NCBI GenBank assembly: GCA_039881145.1
Contig: JAYKKI010000007.1
Coordinates: 40,071,001 to 40,135,000 of the forward strand
Direction of reading: 5' to 3'
Length of the DNA: 64,000 nucleotides
Source: Druceiella hillmani
Lineage: Eukaryota; Arthropoda; Insecta; Lepidoptera; Hepialidae
Shown here: piece after piece, positions 12,738 through 24,867 of the stretch
Layout of the letters: each line of letters starts with the position of its first letter
How positions within the stretch are numbered: position 1 is the first letter of the stretch
Translations under genes and position numbers: made by a program
The notes under the pieces: generated by a model
Told to the model about the DNA's origin: nothing
Seen by the model: the letters and a program-made list of their open reading frames with translations, nothing else
Databases searched by the model: none

Positions 12738-13034
12738 CGTAGGCGTAATATCGTCCTTTTTCCAGACTATATGTAGCCTTTTGATGTATATTTCCGGGTA
12801 CCGTATTGTCGCTAACAAGGAACCAATAATCTACAAATCCATATTTTTCTACTTTTTATGTGAACTTTAATGTAATTACAATTATGATTCATTATATTGT
12901 GTCACGATTTAACTCCACATAATTTACATAATAAAACAAGTGCTAAAAGTCAGGTAACTAATTTACTTTTCTACCAATTTTAAATCTATTAATTTACAAT
13001 ATATCCTACCAAGTTACAAAATAGATAATAATTC

Positions 13035-13066
13035 AGAACACGAATGGTTGGAACCATTCGTGTTCT
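13035..13066. repeat. Perfect 15-bp palindrome with 2-bp spacer
   Basis: AGAACACGAATGGTT at 13,035-13,049 is followed after GG by its exact reverse complement at 13,052-13,066. Three of the next four outward base pairs also match. It is too short and too tightly folded for a microRNA precursor. It could be a protein-binding palindrome or a mutation hot-spot product. Confidence 0.7.
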
Positions 13067-14680
13067 AAATTACGTGTCCACAAAAACTTGCGATGCTGAT
13101 CAATTACTTAACAATGAGAGTAAAGGACAAGATACAGAAGAAACGTTGAAAAGCACATGCAGATTTTAAACTGCGATGTTTTTATAAAAACGAGTTTTAG
13201 ACAAAAAAATTGGCAACATTTAGTTTTTGTAAAATGTATTACTGAGTGAATACTTTTACAAAACGACTTGAAAGACTATCAAAGTATCTTTGTCTTTTTA
13301 CACAAATCTAAATATAACACACTCATTTTTCTTGAAGAATAAAAATAGGAGACGAATGATGCTTATCATCATTTTGCCATTTGTAAAATGAAGACATTAT
13401 TTTTTAATTTAAGGCATACCCTAAAACTCTTATATCGCGTTCAATGGGTCCAAGGTACAATAATCGATAAAAAAAGGCTAATTTTACTCGAATAAAATCA
13501 ATGACAGATGAAGTGGTATCATAACTTTAATCTTCGATAAATAAACGATTATATTACACATTCTCACAGAGAAATTCCAATAAAGCAAAGATTAGAATGC
13601 TGAAATAAAACACACTCACTGAAATATTTAAAATATTTTTATTTTTTATCCACGTACCGTCAAGGATAACGTAGGTTGTGGTACCAAAACTTTAAAGTTC
13701 AATTAACAAACGGCTACACGTTTTAAAGGAGAGATCCCAACAAAGCAAAGAATAGAATGATGGACAGAAAACACTTACACTCCACGTACGGTCAAGCTTA
13801 TAGTATGGTATTCTTTAAATTAAAGGCTCTTTTTTGTTAATTTTTTGATGTACATGTTTTCCCAAGTATGGCGCTTACGGTAAAAATGTGGCGCCTTAGT
13901 ATTTTGTTATTGCCAATAAAAAAAAATAAAATTGTATTAAGGAGACATAAAATTCCGGAGATGTATTCAACTATTTCCGCATCACGCATCCCTTAATGGC
14001 ACGAAGAGCAAGGAATTAAAATTTGGATGAATATTTCAAGATACGCAGCTAAGAATTCGTTGTGTTCTGCGGACGATTACAGAGTCGGGTTGTATTTTAT
14101 GTATTTATAATTTGGCTATTTATTTGGTAATTTTTTCAGTCCGCAACGTCGGTGAGATTTATCTATTTATATTATACAGGGATAAAAATGAAAAAAAAAA
14201 CTGAAAGAAATTTTTCAATTTAAATAAAAATAAAACCGATAATTTTAATGTATATGCAATTGAAGTTAATACTAAAATCCAAAAGTTAAAAAAATAACTG
14301 AAAAAAAAATTGCTAAGTTAATATATAATTTATTTTAGACAGTTAATAATAAATTCATTTTAAATAAAAATAATTAGTTATGACTCAGGTAGATTTGTAC
14401 AACCATCTTAGGAAAAAGGCCAAATCAATCAGAATGACCATTTCGATTTTGTCCAATAAATGTCAACTATATCAAAGAATCACGTATCCAAATTAAAACT
14501 CATGTGCCCGAAACAACTAAACTAGAAACATTTATTTCATGCCACTATTCACAATTAGCTGCAAAGGTCACTCAAACACTAGAGAAAAAAATATATAATT
14601 GAAGCGTTGAGTGACAGAACGGATCACTTTACAATTAATCTTATTTGTGTCAATGTGTATATTGTGCAAGTAGAAAAGTT

Positions 14681-14686
14681 ATATAT

Positions 14687-14773
<87 letters not shown>

Positions 14774-14780
14774 CATATGT
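14681..14780. repeat. (TA)n microsatellite
   Basis: About 100 bp of nearly pure AT dinucleotide, interrupted once by a GTGTGTGT tract and flanked by ATACAC/ATACAT imperfections. The open frames across it are meaningless repeats of I and Y. Confidence 0.95.
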
Positions 14781-14789
14781 AACTTTTTT

Positions 14790-17700
14790 TAAAACCGTTA
14801 CAGACCGGAGACCACGTAAATTGACGACAGCTATGAATGACAAATTTATTTCAACTTAGTAAGAACATTTTGAGGAATTATTCATGCTTGCCCCCAATTA
14901 TCACCATTACATTCCATAAAACCACTCATATTTTGATATACCAAAAATACTCTGAAGAAAAAGCATAAAATATAACAATCTTTAATGAAAATGAAAAATA
15001 ATTTCATAGTACCATCTCAATAGTACCATCTCATTATAATGGCTAAGGTTTTGCTCTATAATCGAATGCTAAACTGAATTTTTTTCCGGACTTCCGCTCC
15101 TTTTAGTGCCTAACGAATCTTAACAGTATCCACTTCCACTAAACATCGTTTATTATTCTAGCTGTAAGTTATAACTTTACTGATACACATACTCGTACAC
15201 ATTGCTTTATCAGGTAAAATTAGTAGGTCTAATGTAATATCTTGTTTTCACTGTACTCCCACCATAAACTTACGAACCAATCACAACTTCTTATCAGCCT
15301 GCTTTATACTGACGCTAGTAGAAGTTGTCTTGCTACAAATCATGATTTATTACAAAAACATTATATACGTATAAAATAAATATTATAAATACATAATTCA
15401 ATAAATAGAAATCAACAAAATATCATTTTTTATACATAGTGTACATAGTATTATCCCTAAACCAAATTAAAACGCAATGAATATTATCGAATTTATGATT
15501 CGACGATTGACTCAAAAGTAGTACTTGACCACTTGTGTGATTTTGAAAGTTTTACTGAATTTTTCGTTAAATACACCCATTTCGAACAAGTTAATTATTT
15601 TTATGACGTTAAGAGTCAAATAATACTTCCTAGTGAATATTACTTACGGAGATGCATGTGTTTTTCACACATGCAATCTCTGTAAGTAATATTCACTAGG
15701 AAGTTACTGAATTCGTTTCAAAGTGGCACATAAACATTTGCTAAACGTATTTAAAATGCGAAGAAGCATATTTAAATAAACCTGTCAACTGCGTAGTGGA
15801 TATCCCCTAATTAAACATTATTAAAATTTTAAACAGAGTTGAGAAATACATTTGTTGTATAAATATACATTAGTATTTGATATTTGATGTTAATTAGTTA
15901 CTTTTAATTATTTAAATTGATTAATTTAATTTTTCCATAGAAAGAACAGAAGCAAAGCTCTTACGGTGTCCTTATTCTTTAGTAGAAATTGCGTAAACAG
16001 TTTAAACAATTAAAGATGTAAAGTGTTTTTATTACACCATTTATAAATATTTTTATGATTTTATTACACCATTCATAAATGGTATCTTTCGACTTACTAA
16101 AATATGACCTAGTTGTCATAAGCTTAAAATATCATAAATTTCTTAAAAACCATTGAACAGACCAACTCTCTGTTTTCATAATTCTGGTTCAGTAGGTTCG
16201 GAAATAAGAGAACAAAGAGAAGGCATATTTTGTACATTTTAATGCATACATCTGAGGGTGTGCTACTTAAAGTTATAAAACTTAAGTTTATAAAATTTCT
16301 AAATTCCTTCTAACTAGCTCTTTCAGGCAAAATTGCAGATAATAAATAAGTAGAAAATAAATTTAGATGCACTTAATTTGCTCCTCTAAAATGACCTTAT
16401 AATTGTTTCAAATGTAATTTTTTAAATTAAAGCAAAATTAAAAGTTCTACTCATTGTTTTTAAATAATTAGGATTTAGTTAATCAGAAAGTTTTGATTTG
16501 TCTGTGATAATAAAAAAAACTTTCATATTTCACACTTGCTTAACTGGTGCAGTCATTCATCCAATTCTAAAATTCAGAAATTTTACCTAAACAATTTATA
16601 AATTTAAAAAAGGGTTTTAGATGGTATTGTCCACTTTTTTGAAAACCTAACAAATTCAAAATATTTTTTAAACTACACATATACGAATAAAGCGTATGCA
16701 TTGTTCCTCTTACTCATACATTTGTTCCTCAGGTGGCACCATAAAAAATATGATAAAAAAGACAACTCATGCTAAATCTTTGAATATTTTTAATTATTAT
16801 TAAAATAGTTTCTAACCTTAAATTACTTTTCTCACTTAAATTAGAGTCAATGTCCCACACGCATTAGGGTCCCACGAATATTAGTCAGCTGCAGGCAGAT
16901 AAAAAATGTGTTATAATGAAAAATAACATCTTTATTCCTTTTTTTGCAAAGTCCTATAAAATACATTCCTAAATTTAGTTTTCAAGAAACATATTAATTG
17001 CCGTAAAATATTTCAATTAACTCAAATGAGTCATTACTCACCTACATTTAACCACAAAAAAGTTAACAACCAGACTCGACCCGAAAATACCCGAAATATC
17101 GACCCAGAGTAGTGACTTTCACAAATGTTAACAAAGTATAAACATTTTTCTCGAAAACTACGTGACTTTTATTACGTTCAAATTTTGTCAGTAAACCTAT
17201 TTCGCCTTTTCAGTTGGTCCGAAACTTATAAGACATTGTGTATATTATGACGTTTTACTTTAACAAATAAAGAATTTCATTATTAGGAAAGCAAAAAAGA
17301 AACATAACAATTCTAATAATACAACCTGCATAAACAAACATAATAATTCTAACCAGCAGTCTTGTAAACCGTAAAACGTTTTTGTTTTTTTTTTCTTAGA
17401 AACACGAAAGCAAAAAAAAGCGAAAGAAAACTTTTACCGAACGATTACAGTCTAAACAAAAACTAATCAACAGACACCTGTGCATAGTTGATTTATTTTC
17501 CTATTACTTGCTAATTCAAATGGCTTGTCCGAATATTTACAATTTGACGCACGTTAACATTTTTTTTAGTGCTTAAAAAAATAAATTAGTTCTAAACGGG
17601 ATGATTCGAGCAAATAAGTGAATATCAAAGAATGGTTGTATAAAAACAGCAACATAATGAATGGAGTTTTATTGCATAAACTTAAAACATCAAAAGACAT

Positions 17701-18090
17701 ACTGATGATTTTCCTAGTTGTCAAAAAAGTGTAATATCTAAATTTGTTACAAAAAAATTGTAAGAGGATATCGATGGACAAACGGCAAAGATAAGTATTC
17801 TGGTGTTCATGTCTCTCCATTTAAACAATATAGCTACGGAGAGTTACGTAACTGAAGGAAAAATGATGATTCACCTTAATAGGTTTTATAAAATTTTCAT
17901 AACTCTTAATAATACTATAAAATAAGCTCTAAAGTATCGATAATGGAGAAAATATTCATGTTATGGGTATACAAATGTAGTGAGTGTCATAATCTTTCAA
18001 ATAATTTATAGTACTTCGTAAGTCGGAATTCAAGTCAATATTTGTAAGTTGGAATCGCATTAGTCGACATTCGATTTAAACAGGGAATTG
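14790..18090. other. AT-rich stretch with a long hairpin, no gene seen
   Basis: The only clear structure is the 80-bp inverted repeat at 15,625-15,704. A short direct repeat (TTTTATTACACCATT..TAAAT) occurs at about 16,026 and 16,060. Otherwise the DNA is AT-rich without supportable coding potential. Confidence 0.45.
15625..15704. repeat. Near-perfect 80-bp hairpin (36-39 bp arms)
   Basis: Left arm 15,625-15,660 and right arm 15,666-15,704 are reverse complements except for one substitution (a G:U pair in RNA) and one extra base plus the terminal bases of the right arm, with a five-T loop. The arms start ACTTCCTAGTGAATATTACT. Such a long stem with a tiny loop is typical of a foldback transposon relic or a recent inverted micro-duplication. 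A small-RNA precursor is possible but would be unusual with this loop. Confidence 0.75.
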
Positions 18091-18093
18091 AAA

Positions 18094-18095
18094 TG

Positions 18096-18137
<42 letters not shown>

Positions 18138-18152
18138 GTATATATATATATA

Positions 18153-18209
<57 letters not shown>
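18094..18209. repeat. (TA)n microsatellite near the left edge of unit A
   Basis: About 115 bp of TA dinucleotides with occasional TG interruptions. It ends about 100 bp before the left boundary of the segmental duplication (about 18,315). Frames through it on both strands are artefacts. Confidence 0.95.
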
Positions 18210-18212
<3 letters not shown>

Positions 18213-18492
18213 GAAAGTCAATATAGCTCTTTTGAAATACACAGTCAAATGATTAACTATGTGAAGACGTTCCAAATCCGTAATCATTATAGCGGCTGGA
18301 GTTTACTACGCGCCGTCGAAGTTTGCATTTTGGCTTAGCCTATGCCTCCCAACCCTCTTAGCTAATGGTATATTAATACATCCAAAAATGCTCCTTTCTC
18401 TCTAACTCTCTCATATGATGTCCAACTGGAGGTAGCTCCAAGTTACGAGGGAACTGAACTATTTTCCGTTTGCAATAATATTGAAGTCTTGA

Positions 18493-18625
18493 ATGTATTT
18501 GGCGTTAATTTTGGAGAAATTCATCATTTACATTAGCAAAGCCTGTGTTGTCATAGAACCAAACCTAGGTCGTGGTGAAGAATACAAATAAAGTAGAAAT
18601 AATACTACATAACGTAGTTTCTTTT
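18493..18625. mobile_element. MITE M1 copy inserted only in unit A
   Basis: The sequence begins TGAATGTATTTGGCGTTAAT and ends GTAGAAATAATACTACATAACGTAG-like, containing CCTAGGTCGTGGT. Both ends match the palindromic element at 58,631-58,886. The corresponding place in unit B (about 33,288) runs straight from AATAATATT into sequence without the element. The insertion therefore appears to post-date the duplication, or was lost from B. Confidence 0.65.
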
Positions 18626-19249
18626 AGTTTATAACCGTTGCAATAATTAATTCAGCACAACTATATCGTATCACCAGCAACTGTAACACGTGATCTTAAA
18701 TAAATTTTCTTGTCCCATAATAATAGAAATTGGGAAGCAATTAATATTTATAAATTGCAAAAAACGACATCTATTTCACGAAAAGCTCTAAAGCTCCTCA
18801 TTCCTACCTAAATCGTCATATTAAATTTATTTTTTTAACGTTAACCCCACCCCCCAGCTCCCAATCAAGATAAGAGAAGCGAACGATAAAAATCATATCA
18901 TAACTTTTAATGGAACACCACTTGCAAACGATGATAAGATTTATGTTTTATTACATTTGCGAATTCGCCTATTTGATCTCAGTTTAATGAAAAAGATTGT
19001 TAATACTTTTTAAATTATATTAAGGCTTCATTTACCAGTAAGACGTATAAGGATAAATTGCACGTCGTTCAAGGTTTGAAATCTCTGAAGTATTTCTTAT
19101 TTTTCACTAAACTATAATTAATGACAAAATTAATGGAATCCATAAAATAGACCTCATCATAAGCCGTATTATATAGATATTTACTTTATAAATTTAAATA
19201 GTGCAAAATACGAAAAATGTTCGATATTCGGTGAAAATATTTAACCATA

Positions 19250-19640
19250 TTTTTTTTTTACCATCACACTTTTAAATGATACACAGGCAAGAGTTGAAAG
19301 TCTTTTGGTGTTTAAGAATACTTGTTTCTTTGAAACAATGAATTCGTATATAAACTGGTCAAGAAAGTTAATTATTATTTCTTTATCAGTTGTTAGACCA
19401 AAGTAACAAAGAGAATTGCAGAGTTATTTATAAAACCATAATGTAAAATATCATATACACCAGAAGCAATTTCTTTGGATATTTTCAACGCCGTACCAAA
19501 AATTCTATACACTAAGACGAAACTGCATAGATTACCGCGGTCGCAGAATCTAGTAAACATTGGATACGTTGTAGAAGAGCGAATATAATATAAAAATATG
19601 TCGAAAATCCTTTGGAATTGCACATTTTACTTCCCATTTT
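19250..19640. other. Conserved block shared with 34,370-34,805
   Basis: This block keeps recognisable similarity to unit B, including GAGTTGA, TACTTGTTTCTTTGAAAC, GTATATAAACTGGTC, TTATTTATAAAAC and CGTTGGATACGTTGTA-like landmarks. A minus-strand frame at 19,393-19,623 is open in A but interrupted in B, and base differences between the copies show no third-position bias. I therefore read it as non-coding or a decayed exon. Confidence 0.4.
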
Positions 19641-19784
19641 ATTAAGATTCAGTTTTTCTATTTGCAAAGAAAGGAAATGGTTAAAGATGCTGAAAGTATC
19701 TTTGTCCTAAAATTATTACTTACATAGATTCCAAAATATAGACCAATATTTGCAACTCACTCAAGGAATGCAAATAATGGATGG

Positions 19785-19788
<4 letters not shown>

Positions 19789-19836
<48 letters not shown>

Positions 19837-19852
19837 ATGTATGTGTGTGTAT
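19789..19852. repeat. (TA)n/(TG)n microsatellite, unit A only
   Basis: 64 bp of AT followed by GTGTGTATGTATGTGTGTGT. The homologous point in unit B (about 34,950) is unique sequence with no dinucleotide tract, so the expansion arose in A, or the tract was lost in B. Confidence 0.9.
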
Positions 19853-19854
19853 CC

Positions 19855-19980
19855 AAGGCCGCACCGGATAAGAAGAGCGAACTGCAAGGATCATGCTCAT
19901 TTTGAAAACTTTAATTGTCGTTACTAATATAAAGATTACTTTATTTTCAGATATCAGCCCAAAATGCCTTGCCTCTCTAG
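19855..19980 (-). other. Conserved block d, copy A (open frame on the minus strand)
   Basis: The minus strand reads VFKMSMILAVRSSYPVRP here; unit B (35,073-35,195) reads VFKMSTVLAVRPSYPVRP. Of eight base differences in the 44-base core, five fall on the third codon position of this frame and are synonymous. The plus-strand frame that shares the same wobble positions has a TAA in both copies. A second match lies just upstream in the same direction (REARHFGLIS versus RAARCFVLIS), but B has a small frame-shifting indel between them. A decayed exon of an unknown protein is the simplest reading. Confidence 0.3.
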
Positions 19981-20559
19981 AAATTAATAATAGGTATATT
20001 AATTTATTATTCATTATCTTTACCTGCCGAATTCTACAACCGTCCACCGATATTAAAACTGATAAAATCAACATTACAACTTATACGTTATTAAAGATTA
20101 AAAACATTTAAAATGTAACCGATATTTTACAACATAAAATAAATTATCCCAAGAAACTAAATGTTATTCTGAATTTTTTATTTTAATGTTTTATTAATTT
20201 AATTTTTTTATGAATGTGTCTCAATTATGGGTATAATATATATTTATTTTATTGAAATTAATGCAGCCGTTCAGGAGATATAAATAATTGTAAATATTTT
20301 TAATATTAATATTAGCCGTGGGTAATATATTTTAAGTAATATCCTTGAGGAAATATGTTTATTCTAACGTTAGGTTGCTGCTTATGAAAAGATCAAAGAA
20401 TCTGATTTCAGTTTTTATCGGACAACGTCCTCTTACAATTCTGCTGTTAAAAATTTAAATATTATACTTTATCAAAATACAAAAAATCAACAAAATACGT
20501 CTTCCGGTATTTTAAATATATACAATTAAATTCCTTTCATTTTAATTAAGTTTTTCTTT

Positions 20560-20950
20560 CACCCACTCTTTGAATTTCACGTAGGTACTCAAAGCATCTC
20601 ACTCCGAAGTGACATACGCTTTTCAATGAAATGATTCCCTACCATATATAAAATTGCCGCAGACGACAGTCAAGAGGATATATTCGCTACCGAGATTCGA
20701 CGAATGGCTGGAGGGGCATCCGGTCGACCAATTTTATCCATTAGCTTTTCCGCTTATTTCCTTTAACCGCGTTTTCCCTCAATTCCCGATTCCTCCAAAT
20801 CTAATTCATAATTCGATTGATTGACAAGAAATTGTGCCGTTCAATTGTAGGACCGATCGGGTAGTGTCGTAGTCAAAATCAACGTTGTCGATTATTTTTA
20901 AAGACATATAAAGTATAACAAGACCTTCATTAAATATTACTCCCTGAGAT
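20560..20950. other. Four-copy conserved block b, copy A1
   Basis: First of four copies (others near 25,620-26,030, 37,770-38,260 and 42,930-43,300). The core around 20,690-20,830 carries CGACGAATGGCTGGAGGGGC, CCATTAGCTTTTCCGCTTAT, CCCTCAATTCCCGATTCC and a TGATTGAC motif at 20,818-20,825. On the minus strand the conserved ATG (20,741-20,739) opens a frame reading MDKIGRPDAPPAIRRIS, which in this copy meets a TGA after 23 codons. This copy is therefore broken if the frame was ever coding. Confidence 0.5.
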
Positions 20951-21556
20951 AACGTGTGTGAAAAACTTATTTGTTAAATTTTTTCAATGACTAAAATTCA
21001 TTTAAAAGTAACATTTGCTCAAATTATTAGAAGTAAAGAAAAAAAGAAAATGAAAAATTCAATCAGCTATGTACTGAAGTTAAGCCATAATTATTGTTTG
21101 AAAATGTATTTATTTTTTGTATTTTTCGTCGTAATATTTATTATTAACAATGTCATAAAAATTTATTCTAACAAATTTTTGATAATGTGCCATTAGAATT
21201 TTCCGCAATAAAAGAAAAAAATGTCTATTTTTTATTACAATTTACAACATTGTTCGTAAGAAAATTTCTTTACCTTTATGGTAATCATTATTATTCAAAG
21301 CAAATTATCATATTAATTTTATTATTAAATTTCCATACTGGAGAAAAATATCATGCGGGAAATAGAATCAGAATTTGACGCACCACCTATTTAGCTAGCA
21401 TAGAAGCAAATACATAACAGCCAGTCTTCTATGCACCTTATCAACTGATCTACGGATGAACATATTTCCACACCTCTCGCCATACGCAGTGAACGTGTTT
21501 CCGAAAATAATTAACACTACGTTATGTGCTATGTAAGTAGTGATGGGACATGAGCA

Positions 21557-21582
21557 TGATCATCATCATCATCATCATCATA
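21557..21582. repeat. (ATC)n microsatellite
   Basis: About eight CAT/ATC trinucleotide units in the otherwise conserved TAGTGATGGGACATGA region. The homologous sites in the other copies have at most two units. Confidence 0.9.
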
Positions 21583-22518
21583 TATATTAATACGCTAAGG
21601 TTAAGATGTTACACTCCCTTTTTAGAAAAAACCTCACAACTAATCCACATAAATTATATATCATTTTATAGATAATTGCTTGCTCTACCGGCATCCACAA
21701 CTAAAAAATGTATTATTGCTATTGTTTTTGCAAATTAATTAATTATTAAAATTATATACACAAAACAGCAATGCTGCCATCTAACGGCTCAAAGTCAATA
21801 TGATTGACGGTCGGTAAAATTTTTGTTTAATTTCAAATCCACTCACGTATAAATAAAGTGGCGCTTTAGCTCAATGCTTTTGATACTTGCGCCTCTATAT
21901 GACAATTTTAGTAAAATAGAATAAATAATGCGAAGACTTCGCACGGGTCACGCTAGTTAGTATTATTTTAGTTAAGTTATTAAGAGTTTCGTCCTTTTAT
22001 TTTTTAAACGTATAACTATAGGATATAAATATTTTCTCAAACGTAACTACTTTTTAGCTGAATTTGGGCGGAAAACGTGTGCTAAAAGTACTGAATCTCC
22101 TTCTTACTTAACATAGCATAAAATCGCTTGTAGTCACCGCTGCAGACCTTCGACATATTTTGAGTATTTACAAGTAAAATTCTTCAATGCAAATTTTCAG
22201 GGTTAACTCATAAAACTTTTTCTTATCATGATTTATTTATCAGGTATATATCCGAATATTTCATTTATATTTATTCAAGACGTTGGAAGTTTTGTTAAAA
22301 TTGTTTTATAAAGTCGCATAGACTACTTATGTAGTAGTTCACCTACGATACAGTTTAAATGCTTCACGTATATAAAGTAATAAGTACTAATATTGATTTG
22401 TTTATCAAAATAATCTTGGTAATGTCACGTACCATAATAAAATAGTACAATTACGATAAATATTTATATTATCAATCTTTAAATATTTCAAATAGGCTTA
22501 AAATTATTAATTGAAGAA

Positions 22519-22797
22519 TTAAACAGAGAAACTTATCACTTCGAACTTTAACTTGAAAGACATATATCGGAAAGAAATTCTTTTTTGACTCTTGCTCAAG
22601 CAGCAGTCACGTACGCAGCCTCTCTCTAGTAGTGCCCAGGAGAATAATACTACCCAAGCCGACGGGATTATGTCGAGGCATTTCATATATTTTTTCTCTA
22701 TAAATATTGAAAAACAAATAAAACGTAAATTCAAAAGCAATGGAAGCTTACTACTGCCTAGGTTCAAATAAACTAAGAATAAATTAGAAAGTAACAA
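22519..22797 (-). CDS. Candidate small ORF conserved with unit B (block a, copy A1)
   Basis: A 92-codon minus-strand frame contains DIIPSAWVVLFSWALLERGC followed by VRDCCL. Unit B (39,178-39,390) contains DIIPSAWLILRSWALLERGC followed by VRDRCL. Across the 31-codon core the copies differ at seven third positions, all synonymous, against about eight changes at first or second positions. The residues before the core are hydrophobic, as in a signal or membrane segment, and align without gaps for about 30 residues. A caution: a plus-strand frame shares the same wobble positions and is also open in both copies (RTQPLS and SAQE motifs), so the strand is not settled. The A2 copy (27,700-27,930) is degenerate with a stop. 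The family is unknown. Confidence 0.3.
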   Translation of the reverse strand: MLLSNLFLVYLNLGSSKLPLLLNLRFICFSIFIEKKYMKCLDIIPSAWVVLFSWALLERGCVRDCCLSKSQKRISFRYMSFKLKFEVISFSV

Positions 22798-23527
22798 CCA
22801 TTACGATTGTTTTTATTAATATTAATTTCTTTTGGTCTTGCAACTATTACAAACTGATGCACAACTCTATACTTATGTGATAATAACTATAGAATTAATG
22901 TGAAGTCTAGCTATATAAATACAAGAAAATTTGCCGGAAAATAAAAATAACTGGAACAAGAAATAATTTTTATTAATACATAGCTTAGATACCCATGCCA
23001 ATTTTATTCGATCAGAAAAGACCATATTTGTTTTTCATGTAATAATTGTTTACAATTAGAGATTTTCTAAAAACCGAAAAACAAGATTTTCTTTCTTTCT
23101 ATCTGTAAGCGTAAATACAAATTTTTGCTTTAATTATTTCAAAATTCTTAATGTCTTTTATTTAAACAAATAAAGTTTTACATAATATAACTATATACTT
23201 TTACAATTTACTGAATTTCCTTACATTTATTACACCTTTATGTGTTAAATAACATTCTTTATTTTTTAGTCACTTCAACAATTTAATTAATTCCGATAAT
23301 TGGTAAAATATTTCGTCATATATGATAATTACACAATATACAACTTTTCTGATATAGTTGTTGTTTATACCATTCTTGTATTATTACATATTATTGTCGC
23401 CATCATTACATATTATTTTTTGGACGCCCTATATTAATCGAAAATTTTACGTCCCACCGAATATTTCACAACATTTTTTAAGGCAAATGGCATCGTTGCT
23501 GTTATTGGTGAAAACTGTGACGTTGAT

Positions 23528-23687
23528 AAGTCATAATACGACAAATATTAACATAAAGCAAGTCATAATACGGCAAATAATAATATAAAGCAAGTCATAA
23601 TACGGCAAATAATAACATAAAGTAAATCATAATACGGCAAATAATAATATAAAGCAAGTCATAATACGGCAAATAATAATATAAAGC
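23528..23687 (+). repeat. 32-bp minisatellite, five units, unit A only
   Basis: Five tandem units of AAGTCATAATACGGCAAATA plus 12 further bases; units differ at one to four positions. Unit B has a single related motif at about 40,630-40,670, so the array expanded in A after the duplication. Confidence 0.9.
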
Positions 23688-24000
23688 GTAGCATAATAGA
23701 GTTTAAAAAATGTAAGCAGGGTTTTTCCTCGCACATATAAGTGTTATGAAATATGAATTCAAAAATTAAAAAAAAATTATGTGTCTTCGAATATTTCTAA
23801 GATTATACGAAAAAAAGATTCGTAATTGTACTAATAACAGTTATATTGGAAAAAAAAATAAAATAAACGACACTTTAATTTGTACTTTATTTGTAAGGGT
23901 GCTTGACCCTTGATAATTTTACCAAACCCATAGTGATTTCAAATTGTGTAAATTAATATTTTATTTTTATTTAATGTCATAATTATCCTATATTTTTTTA

Positions 24001-24345
24001 GAGTTCCGTAACCAAATTAGGAACCCACAAAGTTATATTCATATCCATCTGGCTTTTCGTCGATATGTAACAGTCGATTTACTCGCAGACTACTAATATC
24101 ATAAAGCGTAAATTTGACATTATTGTACATATTTATAACGTCTACAACGTAATAAAATGAAATCTACAAAAAAATGTGGGGTGTCTCCACTACATGTAAA
24201 AGGGGTGCGAAACAACTTTTTCGTTCTCCTGTCCCATTGTATAGGGTCTCGTTGAACAATTCTTTCAAAAGTATTGGGGGTCATGAAAACTTTTTCCGAT
24301 GCCGCTGTCCGTTTATGAAATATTAAACTATAAAATGGTAATTTA
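24001..24345 (+). mobile_element. Diverged copy of the lepidopteran GGGTTCCGTA repeat
   Basis: GAGTTCCGTAACCAAATTAG followed by GGAACCC, then CATCTGGCTT, a GTAACAGTCGATT stretch and a G-rich GTGGGGTGTCTCC motif. These follow the order of the abundant lepidopteran repeat that opens AGGGTTCCGTAC and later carries GTGGGGCTCCCATAC. It is non-coding. The unit B counterpart is at 40,970-41,310, so the insertion pre-dates the duplication. Family assignment is from memory of the motif order. Confidence 0.5.
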
Positions 24346-24496
24346 TTGTTTATCGTAAAAGTATTTACAATAGTAATATATGTGACGAAATTAAAAAGGA
24401 AATTAACATAGCTAAGTAGCCTCTACTAGTTTACGAGGAACAAGCGACCTGCTTGGCATATGTAGTTGGGTCTGTGAAAAGTTCGAAGGAACTCTA

Positions 24497-24501
<5 letters not shown>

Positions 24502-24563
<62 letters not shown>
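24502..24563. repeat. (TA)n microsatellite, unit A only
   Basis: 62 bp of pure TA dinucleotide. In unit B the matching interval (about 41,475-41,990) holds some 500 bp of different sequence instead, so one copy gained or lost DNA here. Confidence 0.9.
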
Positions 24564-24570
<7 letters not shown>

Positions 24571-24867
24571 TGAAACACATTTACATGGTGTGAAATTGAA
24601 ATAACATTAATATTTGTTAATAGTTTAATTAAAATACTATGTACGCTTAAATATTAATACGTGCTTGAGTGTTTACAGATACCCAATAGAGCGAGTTATG
24701 CTCGTACTTAACATGATTTTTTTAATTCTTCCATAAATCCTTCTCATTTGTATGTATAATATGCACTTATTTATATGAAATCAGTATGGCCATTCAACAC
24801 ACGTAAATAATATTTATTTTTAATTTTTATTTTTATTTTTAAATTAATTATTGCTAAATGAAGATTT

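Larger units (their letters stand above)
11920..14680. other. AT-rich stretch with a MITE end and a perfect palindrome
   Basis: No gene seen. It contains a C-rich patch at about 12,350-12,375, the MITE fragment at 12,659-12,737 and the palindrome at 13,035-13,066. A 45-base AGA-rich motif (AAAGCAAAGA.TAGAATG) occurs twice at about 13,580 and 13,742, suggesting a small local duplication. Confidence 0.45.

Noticed and set aside
14607..14792. Open frame of about 60 codons rich in I and Y
   Set aside because: It is a translated (TA)n microsatellite. The same holds for frames at 18,093-18,338, 18,096-18,287 and the 5' part of 50,570-50,824.
19393..19623. 76-codon minus-strand ORF
   Set aside because: The unit B counterpart has a stop and an insertion, and base differences show no third-position bias.
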